A DNA stretch of 64,000 nucleotides, taken from positions 73,462,659-73,526,658 of the forward strand of contig CM049313.1 of NCBI GenBank assembly GCA_026874595.1. Direction: 5' to 3'. The notes under the pieces were generated by a model that saw only the letters and a program-made list of their open reading frames with translations, searched no databases and was not told where the DNA came from. The translations under genes were made by a program, and so were the position numbers. This document shows positions 12,724 to 25,600 of the stretch, one piece after another. Position 1 is the stretch's first letter, and each line of letters opens with the position of its first letter. This DNA is from Sipunculus nudus (lineage: Eukaryota > Annelida > Sipuncula > Golfingiida > Sipunculidae).

Positions 12724-13688
12724 AGGCGCGGTCCGGTCTTGGTCCGGTCCATATATATTAAAATTTCATTAGAAATAAATGAAAATTGTAGGTTTTGGTT
12801 TGCTTTTATTCTACATATTTTTATAACGTATATTTTTAAAATTATTTTATAACACCGAATTTCACATACAAAGGCACCGTGAAATAATGTAATACATGTA
12901 ATTTAATCTATACGTAAATCGCTAAATAGGGGTTTTTATTATGTATAATTTCAATTTTTCACCTTATAACCTGCCTTTGACATTTGGACTATTTATTAAC
13001 GAAGTTTTATTTAAGATAATTCCCCTTTCGCTAATATAATGAACTTGAAAACCACGCAAAAGGCAACCACAATATAAACCGAATTGTGCAGGGAAGAAAT
13101 TCCGGGCCGGGGAAGGAAACGGATTGACATTAATTGAAAAGTGATGTAGTGGTTTAAGAGAATTGAAAATAGAAAACGTATTAATCTAATGTTAATTGTT
13201 TAATATATATCGATAAAATATACGCCTATGTATTTAATGTATTAAATTTATAGAAATAGTTCTTATACTTTGACACACAGTATTACAAGGGAAAAGCAAC
13301 AACATTTTGAAACACAGCAGAGGACGTGCAATGATTCTAATGCTGAATTACAATTTAATAACAAAAAAGATCCTTTACTGTTACCCATAGAACAAAAATA
13401 TATAGTAATACACGTTGTTATTACACTATTGCAGCTGCCATTGTTAGAAAATACATATCATGTTGCTGAAGAGTCATTCTGTGACAGGTTAATTACTTCT
13501 TGTACACAGCGAGATTAGTATAGGTAAACACGAAAGTGATCAGTTCCGCTTCAAACTTTAGGGTTACGGTAGAGCGGTCGAGACCGGTCCAGGGATAAGC
13601 GGTTAGGTACGTATTTCATGTTTGCGGTCCGGTCCGGTCTAGCCTAAAACTGGTGACCGGACCGGTCCAAACGGTTTGGCCCGCACCT
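12724..13688. mobile_element. hAT-like MITE with GGTCCGGTCC-rich ends
   Basis: The ends read AGGCGCGGTCCGG and, on the opposite strand, AGGTGCGGGCC, both followed by repeated GGTCCGGTCC motifs in inverted orientation. The 8-bp flanks AAAAGTAG and AAACGGAG match at six of eight positions, as an old hAT target duplication might. No transposase is seen. A short plus-strand frame inside (13270-13518) has no recognisable homology. Confidence 0.45.
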
Positions 13689-13696
13689 AAACGGAG

Positions 13697-16600
13697 AAGA
13701 CACGATACAATGGCCGCCATAAGACTTACATTGAAAACATATTTGTATGGACACAGTTCTACACAGATATATCTGCTGTTCTTGTATATTTAGTAGGGAT
13801 ATATAAACCCCTAAACTTAAACTATGCGCATCAGTTCACCATAACACAACTTTATCTAGATAAAGTGTGATACCCAGGATGCCATACTGCATTAAACGTT
13901 TTAACTCCCAACCCTCTAGGTGTTTAATGTTTTGAATTATCTGTTTTATCAGTTTTACTTGCTTATATTTACATGCATAGTAAAATACGTTCTGTGTTAT
14001 TTTTATATGTATTATTTTTATGTATTTATTTATTCATTTTTATGTAACCAAACATAACATAACATTTATTAGCCCTCAGTTCCAGGAATTCGTCGTTGAC
14101 TTGCATGTTTATATAAATGGTAAAAATGTGCATCTGCTTGAAAACTTGCAAAATATCATCCTTTAATTTAATTCCTTGAGGGAAAAACAATTGATAGGTT
14201 AAAGTTTTATGTTAAACTTTACATTTTACATAGATGGCGGGACTCCAAGCATGGATAAAAGTTCGAATATCAGCGAAGAACGGTGAGATAATTCCCGGTC
14301 AACGCAATCTCAAGCTAAGTGCTCTGCAGGCTAAAGGGAAGGCCGTGCCTCACTCACGAAAGGGGTGATATTTAGGGAGTTCCTCCTTGTTAGAACGTAT
14401 AGTAGCACGTGGGTGTGTTATGTGATGAGTAGCAATGCATCCATTGCAGACTGGTGCTTGGTGTGATTGGTCGGTGCTGGTGTGACGTCACAGGCAATGT
14501 TTAGAAATGACCTAGAACGAATAACAGGTCTTCCCTGAAAATTTGGGACTGACAGGATCAGAAATACATAGCTTTCAATTTTAATGAGATCTAGCGATTT
14601 TAGTCTACGGGGCTTTCTACGGGGCTGACCTCAATGCCGAGCAGACGGTACTTAGCTTTAAACAAATCTACAACCTAATTTTTTTGGTTGGAAAATAAAG
14701 AGAAAAATGTTTTTCTTCCAGGAATTGGTTTCAGTTTATGCAAAATCTTTATTAATAATTTTTATGTAGGCATGTGGGTTATATGGTAATATTAAGTGAT
14801 TTGGAATACGTTTCATATTATGACCCAGGAGAATTGCTAACGGCCGGGATGACCCCCTCCCTTACTACACAAATATTTGGATGCTATCATAACGGTGCAA
14901 ATCACACAGCTTTTCATTAATATCATCAACTAATAAATTAGAAAGTAATAAACTGTGCTTTAACTTTTATAGTATAATTGCTAGGTATAATAAAAAAAGA
15001 AATCTGAAACTAAAATTTATAAGAAATCAATCAAATGAGGGATCACCTAATAAAGCTCCAATATGTTGAACTATACAGTGTCACGCTTCAGTAGAAATGG
15101 CTCATCTGGATAGTTGCTTAACTAATGCTGGCCCTAATACCTATGAATTGGGCTAAAAAGGACTCGCCCCATGTCACAATGGTATATAATCTTTTGAATT
15201 AAAAACAAATAATGATCCAGATTACATCGAAAATTTCAACGGATTGTTCCGTGGGTGTTATCCTAATCGTCCACAAAACATCAAAATCTGGATTGAATCA
15301 CCATCTAGTTATTAAAACATAAATATTAATGTTATACCGGTATGTTATTAAGAAAATTCGGGCCTATAACTATTTTAAAGAATCATGCGATATTCGAAAC
15401 TGTGCATTATGATCCCCACAAACTTCATCGAGAACATATAAGCTATGGGCATTTTACTCATTCATAACCTTTCCATTACAGACTGGCGTTGGACTCATGT
15501 AAGTCCCGCATTCCTGTCAAGTACTAGTATATCTTTCTATGAGTTTGCATATCCTAAAACACACCCACCTGGGGACTCGGGGAGATATTGGACAATTCGT
15601 TGGTAAAATCATAAAGGTTGTACGGGTTTGTTATGCTATTGTCAAGACATTCTATTTGGCGGAAAAGATTCTTCATGGACGTTTATAATGTCATTTTCTT
15701 TATTGTGTGACCTGTTTTGTAAATAATGAGTGTGCTTTACATGGCCCTAATCCAGAGAGCGATCCAGAGACAGGCATACCACGATACCATTTGTTTACCC
15801 GTATAAGGCGATGAACCAGTTCACCCTCCAGATACACACTTTTGGGATACGAGTCTAGCAACAACATATGGCTTAAAAAACCGGCATTCTACAGAGCAGA
15901 GACTCTAGCCCCATGCTTGGTTTTATGATGCCCTTTCTGTGTAGCAAACACACTAACCTCCGCTTCAGGGGGTTATGTCTACAACCATGTCTGTTTGCCT
16001 GTTGATCTTTCTAAAACTATATATATACTAATTTATCAAAAGGACGTTTTATTAGATGGAGCGTTGGTAAAATCTTGGTACTGATTAGAGACCCTGTGAA
16101 GTAAGGTAATTTTTTTGTCTTGCTACAGAAGACATGCCCAATCAAACTAGCGACATCTATCGACGACGATTGACACTGACTGTTTGGGTTATTTATATAA
16201 GTTACAACAATAAATATATATATATGCTGGGGAAATTGGAGCCTCTGCATGGCATGTGTATATATCTGAGTTTTGTAACAAAGCCCGAGATGCTTATTAA
16301 AGTTACCCGAGTACAACAAACGATGTATTAAAAGGAATTTACACTTGTGGCGACATCTAGTGGAGGAATTTCGGAGGTATCCTGTGTGAAAATTTAGGCT
16401 ACCTCGTTCTCGCTGCGAGGGACATAATAAAGCAAGATGTATATATATTGAGAGGTTACTCACTTCTATGTTTTAATAGCATTTAAAGGTACATCTTCAG
16501 TTGGAATGATATGTGTATTATCTCAGGCTATTAGTTCCCTTTTACTGAATATGGAGGGTTCCGAGAAAACCCTCCCAGGCCATGGACATACTCTCTTCAA

Positions 16601-17079
16601 TTCACTTGTTTTATATGTTGTAATGGTTCTGTCAGTAAGAAACCACAATCCACTTGTGCTTGTTTAACAAAACATGACTGGTTGACCAGCGGTCCGATCT
16701 TAAGCATGCTGACACCATGTTTAGTGCCCTTGATCGCGCCAGATGCAAGTTTATTTCCACTTGCGTACAGGAGTAATATATTGTACATTACCTGGTATGC
16801 GAATAAGTCAAATAAAAATAAAATCAAATTAATCCCAAAGACTTAGTGGACCGGTCCTCCCTAACTTTTCTTTGCTATGTGTCACGGACATAGCCCCAGT
16901 GTGTAACCATGTAAAATTCAATTCTTTTTGTCATGCTTGAAACTAGATAAACATTGTCGAATACTTTTTTACAATATGTCTAAAATAGTATTTAAAGATG
17001 AAGGCAATTCTAACTAAATGACAATGCCGTGCGGTCCCATTACAGACATATATTTATGTTATAATTGTATTGTAACAAC

Positions 17080-17080
<1 letters not shown>
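13697..17080. other. Intergenic, no recognised gene
   Basis: About 3.4 kb of AT-rich sequence. The open frames (for example 16017-16463 on the minus strand) lack composition bias, domains or good splice context. I see no feature I can support. Confidence 0.5.
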
Positions 17081-17127
<47 letters not shown>

Positions 17128-17181
17128 TATTATTATTATTATTATTATTATTATAATTATTATTATTATTATTATTATTAT
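17081..17181. repeat. (TAA)n followed by (TTA)n microsatellite
   Basis: A run of TAA repeats switches to TTA repeats, forming a long imperfect palindrome able to fold into a hairpin. Confidence 0.95.
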
Positions 17182-18196
17182 CATAATACATTGTAATAAT
17201 AATAAAAAATACAACAGTATTAAATAAGTAACCGTAACATCCTAACTAAACTATAAAAGGAGCATTAAAAAATGATACGGATTTATGATAAGTGATTAAA
17301 TAAAATCTCGGTGAGATTACAAGGACGACCGCCTGACGGAGTTCATTATATATACACAGCTATAAAAAAGCAAGCTCAGGTAATTTTGACTGAAGGCCTT
17401 GCATGTGAGGACGGGGTATTCTTGTCACATTCACTGAAGGAGGCGTACTCAGTTTGTACATCATTAGCTTGTTACTAAAATAGATTTTGTCTTCAATTCA
17501 AAACAATGTTGCACTTGAGATCAGTTCTTATCCTCTTGATTTGAAGGGTTAAGCAAAAGTAACTCATTGAACACGAGTCCGCCTTACTTACAAAAATAAT
17601 TCCCACTTAGTGAATATCAACACAAGAAATGTACACTTTAGACTTCACTGTAGGTCCCATGACGGCATTATAATGTTGTCTGCTGAATAGATAAGTTTTC
17701 ATCTGTAGTGTTCCAATGCAGAGAGTAAATAATTTTTGTCAGATATTTAGAACAAATCAATTTTAGAACCTGTGTGCTCGATTATCTGTTTATTAAAAAA
17801 AGTCAAATTGTCTAAAGAAATATAACAAATTGGTATTCGTTTATATAATACACAGTTTTACAACCCCTTGATACCTTCAATCGAAGCAATTTAGGCCTGT
17901 AGTTAATATTATATGTTTTATACCTTATAATTGGGTAAACAAATAGCTTATTGGCAGAGTAGGCCTACTTCAATCTACAAGTAGAAAAGTCATCCCTATT
18001 TTACATTGTCTGAAATTTCACAAGATAAGGTTAAATCTGCAATGTCTGAAAAAACGCAGCCACCACATTGTTGCACAAAATTGGACAAGCGAAAAGAGCT
18101 GATACCTGGGCTGTAGCAGCAAGGTTTCACGACTTAAAATAGATTGTATGTGATGCTACAATTGATCTCGTGTGCTTGCTCCAGCAGTTTTAATAC

Positions 18197-18199
<3 letters not shown>
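17182..18199. other. Intergenic, no recognised gene
   Basis: Nothing recognisable seen. Confidence 0.5.
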
Positions 18200-18231
<32 letters not shown>

Positions 18232-18259
18232 GCACGCACACACACACACACACACACAC
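18200..18259. repeat. (CA)n microsatellite
   Basis: Dinucleotide repeat interrupted by a few CG steps. Confidence 0.95.
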
Positions 18260-18807
18260 CTATGGGGGGCAACCCTATAAAACATATATTTGTGGTAATT
18301 CTTACAGAAGGCCTACAGACCTCGCATGTTGAAAATAAAGTTGAATCCTGAATATCTTAGTATTTGACTCCTAAAGATCTAAACACATATAATCCGCTTC
18401 CTATTTGACATGAAGTAGGGACATTTGCATATGACGATGAATAAATGTTTACGTCATCTGAGAGAGACTAATATGGAGGAACTGCGTTCAATGTGCCCTG
18501 AATAAGGACCACGTTAATTGTATTTGGGGCTAGTTCTGTTTGACTGTACTGCAATCGGAAATTATTATAGTAGAGGGTGACGTTTTGTACAAGAGTAACA
18601 TGCACTTTGCAGGCATTAAATCGGTCATATAAATGTAAGCTTATACTAGCATATAAGATATTGTCTACTTTTTGGAACGTATATAGCAACTAGCTACCGT
18701 GCTTCTCACAGAACATACAAACCGAGGGTTATTTCTGGAGCACCCTAAGGCAATCGATTTTCACTTCTAAAACTGGCCTGTAATAGGACTCGACAGGGTT
18801 TGGTTAT

Positions 18808-18810
<3 letters not shown>

Positions 18811-18878
<68 letters not shown>
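18811..18878. repeat. (TC)n microsatellite
   Basis: About 34 TC units, ending 10 bp before a TTAA-flanked MITE. Confidence 0.95.
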
Positions 18879-18880
<2 letters not shown>

Positions 18881-18888
18881 TATATTAA

Positions 18889-19353
18889 AGGGTCCTAATC
18901 ACCCGTGAAGCATGTTGAATTAACACGAAAAATAGCTTCTTAACCTTAAAAAAATTTTTACCTGCCAAAATCTTGCCCTGAAACCGTATGCTTACTCCTG
19001 TAAACGAGTGTTAAAAAAGTTTTAAACAGGGCGCGACCGCAGGCGTCAACTTAAACACAGCGTGTGCATCGCCCGGGCCATAACACGTGTCAACCAGGAG
19101 AGGCCCCGATTGACTTGGCCCCAAAAATGTAAAGCATGTTTCCTCTGGCTGAAACACCGGTCACATGGGCTGGTAAACAGACACACGAGGACTGTGTGTA
19201 CCAACACGCAGCCCCATATCAAGGTGTTAAACAGCCGTAGGCGAGGTACTGAGACGGTGGACTGGAAGGGTTTTGTTGGGAAATTTTTGTTTTAAGCAAA
19301 GTGAACTGATAGTGTACAAGATTAGGCATAATATTGCTCCTGATTATGTCCCT
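18889..19353 (+). mobile_element. MITE with TTAA flanks, copy 2
   Basis: Starts AGGGTCCTAATCACC and ends ...GTCCCT, with TTAA on both sides (18885-18888 and 19354-19357); 465 bp. Its right half matches the copy at 53004-53497 in the opposite orientation, for example CAGGAGCAATATTAT on the minus strand here. No coding capacity. Confidence 0.65.
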
Positions 19354-19357
19354 TTAA

Positions 19358-20689
19358 GACACAACTTGTTCTTTAACCTGTTTAGATTAACCAGACATAT
19401 GATTGTGTGTGTGTGTCTGGGGGGGGGGGTGTACTCTTGAAAATTTCGTTTGGTGTAAACGTTCTGGTTTTGACTTAATGAGAAGATATTTCGGTTATTT
19501 CTTAACGGGTTTTATACTGAGTCAAAACGACATGTTCAGCATTAGAGCGCCTATTTAAATTTGGATATAATTTCATAATTTGACGGATCAATTTAATTAA
19601 GTAGGCTTCAATGAAGGGAAGTATAGGCCTATTCGTGTAGAATGCAACGAAAAAAATACCTTGCAGACTGTTTTAGGAATGCAATGAAATCAGTATTCGA
19701 GGACTAACTCGTGTCTTAACCCCCTTGATTTGAGCTTGGAAACACCAGTTACAAGCCCAAAAAATTACACTCAAAAGCTTTTGACTGTTTGAGTTGTATC
19801 TTAAATGTTTAAAAATATGTTATATATATATACTCAAAATGGGGCTTCCAGTCAGTGAGAGACACCATAAAACTTGAAAACATGATAAAAAGGTGGCCGT
19901 AAAATATGCGTCTTCTTTTTAACCACAATGTTTAACATCTCATATTAGGTTTCTACAATCCCTAATTCGCATTAATGTCCACCTGTCCTACTCTTTTTTT
20001 TTAATTTAGAGAGTATAATTTTTTAATGATTATCTACCAGTGGAATAAAGTTTATAGGATAACCCAAAGAAAACGCATATAGAGTCGTTCATAATAGTGA
20101 TTTTTACATAAGAAAAAACAAACGAAAGACGGTTGGCTTTAAACCAAACAATTCTGTCATTTTCCTTTTATCCAAAAAACCCACGAAAATTAATTTCACA
20201 TCTAATATATACGTTAATATAATGATGGGATATATTTTGTGGACACACTGAGTCAAACAAAAAAAAGATGAAAACATACAACTATACCAGTTGAAATATC
20301 TTATTCGAGTGAAAATTATTATAATAAGTGACATTACTCACATTTATAAAGAGTAATTTCCAGCTTGAATTAATTAGACAGATTGGTCTCTCTCACAATC
20401 TATTGTTTTGATCAAACTTTCGCCCATACCTTGTTTTTATTTTCAAGATACAGTCTACAAAATTAAAACGCTACCACGAATTATGCGCTTTTTCTTTATA
20501 TATCCCTTAAGACTCAAAGAAAATAAGACTCCGCTCATATCCAGAGAATAAACTTTTCTTTGGATTTATGAAAATATTCGTATTTGCACTTATATGAGGG
20601 GCCCAGGTTTTAATTGTCTGTCGCTTCACATTTTGTTGAGTACTTTATACGCATTCGTCTTTTCAAACACTGAGGCTACTCCAAAATAC
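19358..20689. other. Intergenic, no recognised gene
   Basis: Contains a short GT tract followed by a G run near 19406-19430. Nothing else recognisable. Confidence 0.5.
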
Positions 20690-21079
20690 AGGGCATCTAA
20701 TGCGGTTTGCTTGTCACGACAGTGGCTACCTGCGGTGCGCTCCAGATATGTTTAGAACTAATTTACGCGCATTGTTTGTTTGGTTATCATAACACGCTGA
20801 CGAAGATCTCATTATCATGTAAGGAGATCACGGGGTGCTACACCCAATGCGTGATAAGAATTCTATATTATGTCAAAAGTATGATATAATTGTTCAGCCT
20901 TGGTCAGACTTAAGGACATTTAATGTATCGAGAATATTTACATTCTGATGCTCTCAGCCTGGCACTTAATAAAATCAGACCACCTGAGGCCAATTATACC
21001 TACCTAGATATGGAAGTATTTAAAGGCAACCACGGGAGGCCAGACCTCAGTCAAGGCGGTGTTGAGGGGAGAAGGAGAG
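20690..21079 (+). promoter_or_regulatory. Gene A promoter region and 5' UTR exon
   Basis: A TATA-like TATTTAAAG at 21017-21025 would place the start near 21,050. A short exon ends at GGAGAG|gtaagag (donor at 21080). Gene B has the same layout: TATA box, short non-coding exon ending in AG|gtaag, long intron, then the signal-peptide exon. About 400 bp of this region is repeated at 33490-34540. The exact start site is inferred. Confidence 0.5.
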
Positions 21080-22398
21080 GTAAGAGTTTTAACATTTTAA
21101 ATTCACCACGTAATTTGTACGCAAACACGCACATCGCTTGAATGCGAATAGAGATAATTAACTATAGTAATTATTACTTGAGCGAAGACTGATTGGCTAG
21201 TTACGCTCATTTTACCGTACGAGAAAAATCTAGTGTTTTTTGTCGGGCTAATATAAGACATTTTTCGACATTTCACATTGCCGCACGACAGAAATGGCGT
21301 CTAGTAATTCTTTGACATATCAATGAATTTCCAACAAAATAGTACGAAAAGTCGGCGTCGGTATAACATGAACACGGGAAAATCGTTTGTTGGACAGATC
21401 GGTCTTCTTGCTGTCGCTTTTTGGTCATTAGATCCCGCAAAATGGCAGACAAGGAACAAACGTATACGCTAGGTGTGCTAATGGCGAGGCGAAGGATAAA
21501 AGAAAATCAGGGAAATATGCACGAAATATTGGCCAAATATATAAGATGTCCCTACTGGGCGACGCCAGGTCCAAGCTACATATATCTTGACGACGAGAAA
21601 AATATAGCACGACATCGGGCAAAAGTCGGCTTATATACGCAAGACTAAATTTGAAATATTTTTAGCAGCAGATTTTCTATCAAACGTGTGTTTAGGTAAT
21701 CGAAAATATAAAATTATTGGAAACTGAGTATTTAAGATTACTGTGGTGCGGTTTGCCGCTTGTACATTATACCTTTTATATCTGACTTCATATTTGCCAG
21801 TGTAATCGATATGTAGCCAGTATTAACACCTAATTTCGCGATTGACATAGAATATTAAATGTATTTGAAACTTCAGAGATAAATGTTCGGTATGTTAAGA
21901 ATGGAACTCAGTTGTCCGTGGTGTTGATACCAGAAGGTTAGAATCCTTGCTAAAGGGATCATAATAAAAATATTACGCTACTACGAAATTTTAAAAGAAC
22001 TTTCTTTTTAACCCCCATACCCAAAGTGTTTACGGTTCTATTTATTACCAATAATGTACAGGCCTGTTATTGTGCAAGTCATACTGTGTTTTCATATTTT
22101 TTTTTCAAATTTAACCTTTTACAGGGATGTTCATTACATAATGTAGAGGGATCAAAATACTACATTTTGATTTTTTTGTCTTCACATGAATCACGGTAAA
22201 GAAATAATTTTCTTGCTCTCTTCTGTTTGCTTTTGTCCTAAGATTTCTATAGCAATTTACAAGTAATAACAAATAAATTATAACGTAAGTTTCGGCAAGG
22301 GATGGTCATCCATTTTATATTTATGAAATATAACCATTTAGAAATCAGCACTGCATAGTATCAATATATATGTATGAAAAAAGGTCTCTTTTTTCAAT

Positions 22399-22473
<75 letters not shown>

Positions 22474-22494
22474 CTGCTGGCGTTGAATCCACAG
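21080..22494 (+). other. Gene A intron 1
   Basis: Contains a long (TA)n tract just before the acceptor ccacag|AGC. A short open frame at 21421-21648 has no recognised family. Confidence 0.45.
22403..22471. repeat. (TA)n microsatellite
   Basis: Perfect TA repeat about 23 bp upstream of the inferred 3' splice site before the signal-peptide exon of gene A. Confidence 0.95.
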
Positions 22495-22529
22495 AGCATA
22501 TATAGCTGCATTGAGCTGACCCATCCAAG

Positions 22530-22605
22530 ATGGCGCTTGGGAAAGTGCTCTGCGCATGCGTGTTCGTCGTTTTCTTGACAGGAGGAGAGGCATGGTGGGG
22601 AAGGC
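22530..22605 (+). CDS. Gene A exon 2, first coding (signal peptide)
   Basis: ATG at 22530; 25 codons plus one base, donor GGC|gtgagt (phase 1). Hydrophobic core VLCACVFVVFL followed by GGEAWWGR. The gene B signal exon has the same length class, the same phase and a matching WW at its end. Confidence 0.85.
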
Positions 22606-25600
22606 GTGAGTCATATACATTAATTTTTATTTGGTCTTATAGTCTAGAGAAGGCGAATACTTTATAAATACCGTATATCTCTGTTTATAAGGGACGACAA
22701 ATTTATATCCGCATGGGATATTATGATCTGATCAAGTAAGGGTCATTTTCCGAGATTGAGATCAAAGCTTTCCCTGGAGTAAATTTTGACATGTACACAC
22801 TCCCGCAAGATGTCTTTTTTACTGAAAACGAACCTCTTCTGTCTGGGAACTGTTAGACGGCCGGGACTACTTGTCTCAACTGTCAAACTTCAAAATCAAA
22901 ATTTGTCACATGTCAGGGAAACACCTTATGTTTACATTTTACCTGCCCATGTTAAAATATTACTTATTTGGAAAAGGCCTTGCCACAAAAACCCATATGT
23001 TTATGTAATTTACCTCGAAATTTAATCTTATCCATATATTGTCCTCTTTAATACATTTATACATACGCCGCTCCAACAATAACTAAACATCCGAGTCGTA
23101 CACCTCTAAGTCCGAGTATGCGCAGTGTGTTGACATGGCACTTGCTACATGGGAGCTAACAAAAAAGAAAATATCATTCCGGCCAGGGTTTCTCTCGTAA
23201 GAGGTGGTGACGAAAATCTAATTAAATTCTTATTTAACATATGTTTTCTTTATGATGCAAAGGAATTTACGTATTATTTAAACTAGAATTCTGCATTCTA
23301 AGAAACGCAAGCCTCCACCAAGTATTTGCATTCACTTATACGGCCCATATAAATAGGTTCATTCGTGCATAAGTGACTCAATATGCAAATATTCCTTGGT
23401 CCATGTATCCAGATCATGTGTATGATCCAAACAAAAATCTATATTAATGCTTCATTGGCCTATGAAGATTCCGTTTATGATTTCTTGAATTATGTCGTGA
23501 GCAAACACACACACACACCCTCACACACACGAACGGGGTTGAAAGCATACCCTCCTTGCGGAGTAAAAAAAACCACAAGCATGACAAAGTAATTAAACAT
23601 CGATATGAACAGTACGGCTGAATAAAAAAAATTTCAGTTTGCCCCGTGCTGGTCAGACACATGTTTGTAAATTGTCATCCGCGCCAGAGTGTCGCTTTGT
23701 GTAGCTCTTATGTTTTGTATTTTACTTCGAAAATCGGATTTTGATAACGTATCCTGACAGTTAATACAAAATAATAAAAGAAATACAATTTGTGTAACAG
23801 TTGAAGTAACCTATAATTACAATTGTTAGTATGCTCTGTAATGTTTGTAGATTCTCTATTCAAAGAGACCAGAAGTGCCAAAAAAAAAAAAAAAAAACGC
23901 GTCTCAGAATATTTTAACCTTTAGGTCATGCTTTGCTTACATTTGAGCATGTTCAGTGGTACAATGGAAATATTAGAGCATTACTCACCACACTAGAGCC
24001 ACCGACCGGTGTTGACTGACAAGGAGTGCTAACATAACGATAGTAATTATTATTTTAATTGATATAAAGTTAAAATGTTATCTTTATTTACAGTTGATGA
24101 CTTATAATTGGTGTTTGGTTCGTGATATTGACAAGAAAATTATATCTTTATATTTTTTAATGACATTAAGTTAAAAAAGGGAACCTTAGCTTTAACGGTT
24201 AAGTGCGTTGAGTAGTTAAAGTCTATTCCGTCTTTTCTATCTACAGCAGCACCAACGCATCCAAAATACAAAGTCTCTGTCAAGGTCGCCAACGAATGGG
24301 AGGCGGGGACAAACGCTGACGTTTACGTAAGGCTGTACGGAGCCTACCGACAATGTCACAAAGGACTCGACAAATCATGGCATGATGATTTCGAAAGGAA
24401 CTCGTAAGTTCATGATCATTAGCTAAATATTCCTGTCATGAGCTACTTACTACAAAGGTTAATAAGAATCGCAGACTTTCATTAATGCTTGCCTTTTAAT
24501 GAGGTATCTGGACCTCTGGACCCCTGAATCATGTGTCATCCTTTCATAAAAACATTTTTCAGTGGGAAAAGGGCAGTTGTTGTTGCATAATCCTCCTCAC
24601 AAACAAATATATAAACGTACGAGCGACAAACACAGGACGCATCAAGTGAAAACTCAACCGCCCTGGCTTGGTAATGATAAAATCATATCCAACGAAATGT
24701 AATCAATTACAGATGCAAAGGGGATATACTAATGTTGAATTCTTATCTAACCCTTTGTCGGTCCAAACCGTTAGATCTCCCAGGGAGATGTAATATTAGG
24801 AATAATATTTGCCACAAAGAAATATACAATGATACGTTATTTTATGTCTTGATAAACGTTGACCTGTTAAGAAACTTCTTTACCGGCACATACTAATTGA
24901 TAGTTCAGCCAATTTTAATTAGTTACGTAATTTCCCACCACATGCCAAAAGGTACGAATGTCCACATAATCTTAATAATTAAGTCTTGCCATTAAGCGAC
25001 AGTGAAGCATTACGACTGGGCCAGTTTACAGTCATTTTTTTTTAATTTCATATTCTAGGGAATATAGATTTGCTAAGGTTTTTAAAGAGTTAGATAGAGC
25101 AAAAATCGATTTGACAAAATCTGAATTTATGACAATGTCTTCTGTTAACAGCTACGAGACGTACGAACTGGATTGTGGCTCAGACCTTGGCAGATTGTCA
25201 CGTGTGCGAATAGGCCACACCAATGGCGGCTGGTGGGACGACTGGAAGGTGTCTTATGTAAGTATACAAAAACTGATTATCTGAACGTCGATTATATAAA
25301 CATCGATAATTTGGAAATCGATCATCTGAATATCGATTATCTAAACATCGATTGTCTGAATATTGATCATCCACAAAACAATTATCCAATCATTGATTAT
25401 TTAGACATCGATTATCTGAATAAAGATTATCTAAATGCTGGTTATATGGACAACGGTTATCTGTACATTGTAAATATAAAATTAAAAAATGTTATCGGGA
25501 ACGTAATTTAACTTTTAACTTCGAAATGTAACATATTACCCTGTTACCATTATGGTGTCTGGATTGTGATTTTGTTAATCCTAAGGACGCACCCTTTGTA

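Noticed and set aside
17018-17227. Open frame of isoleucine repeats
   Set aside because: It is translation of the (TAA)/(TTA) microsatellite.
25173-25511. DYLNI-repeat open frame as a gene
   Set aside because: It starts inside the PLAT exon in another frame and is carried by a minisatellite in the intron.
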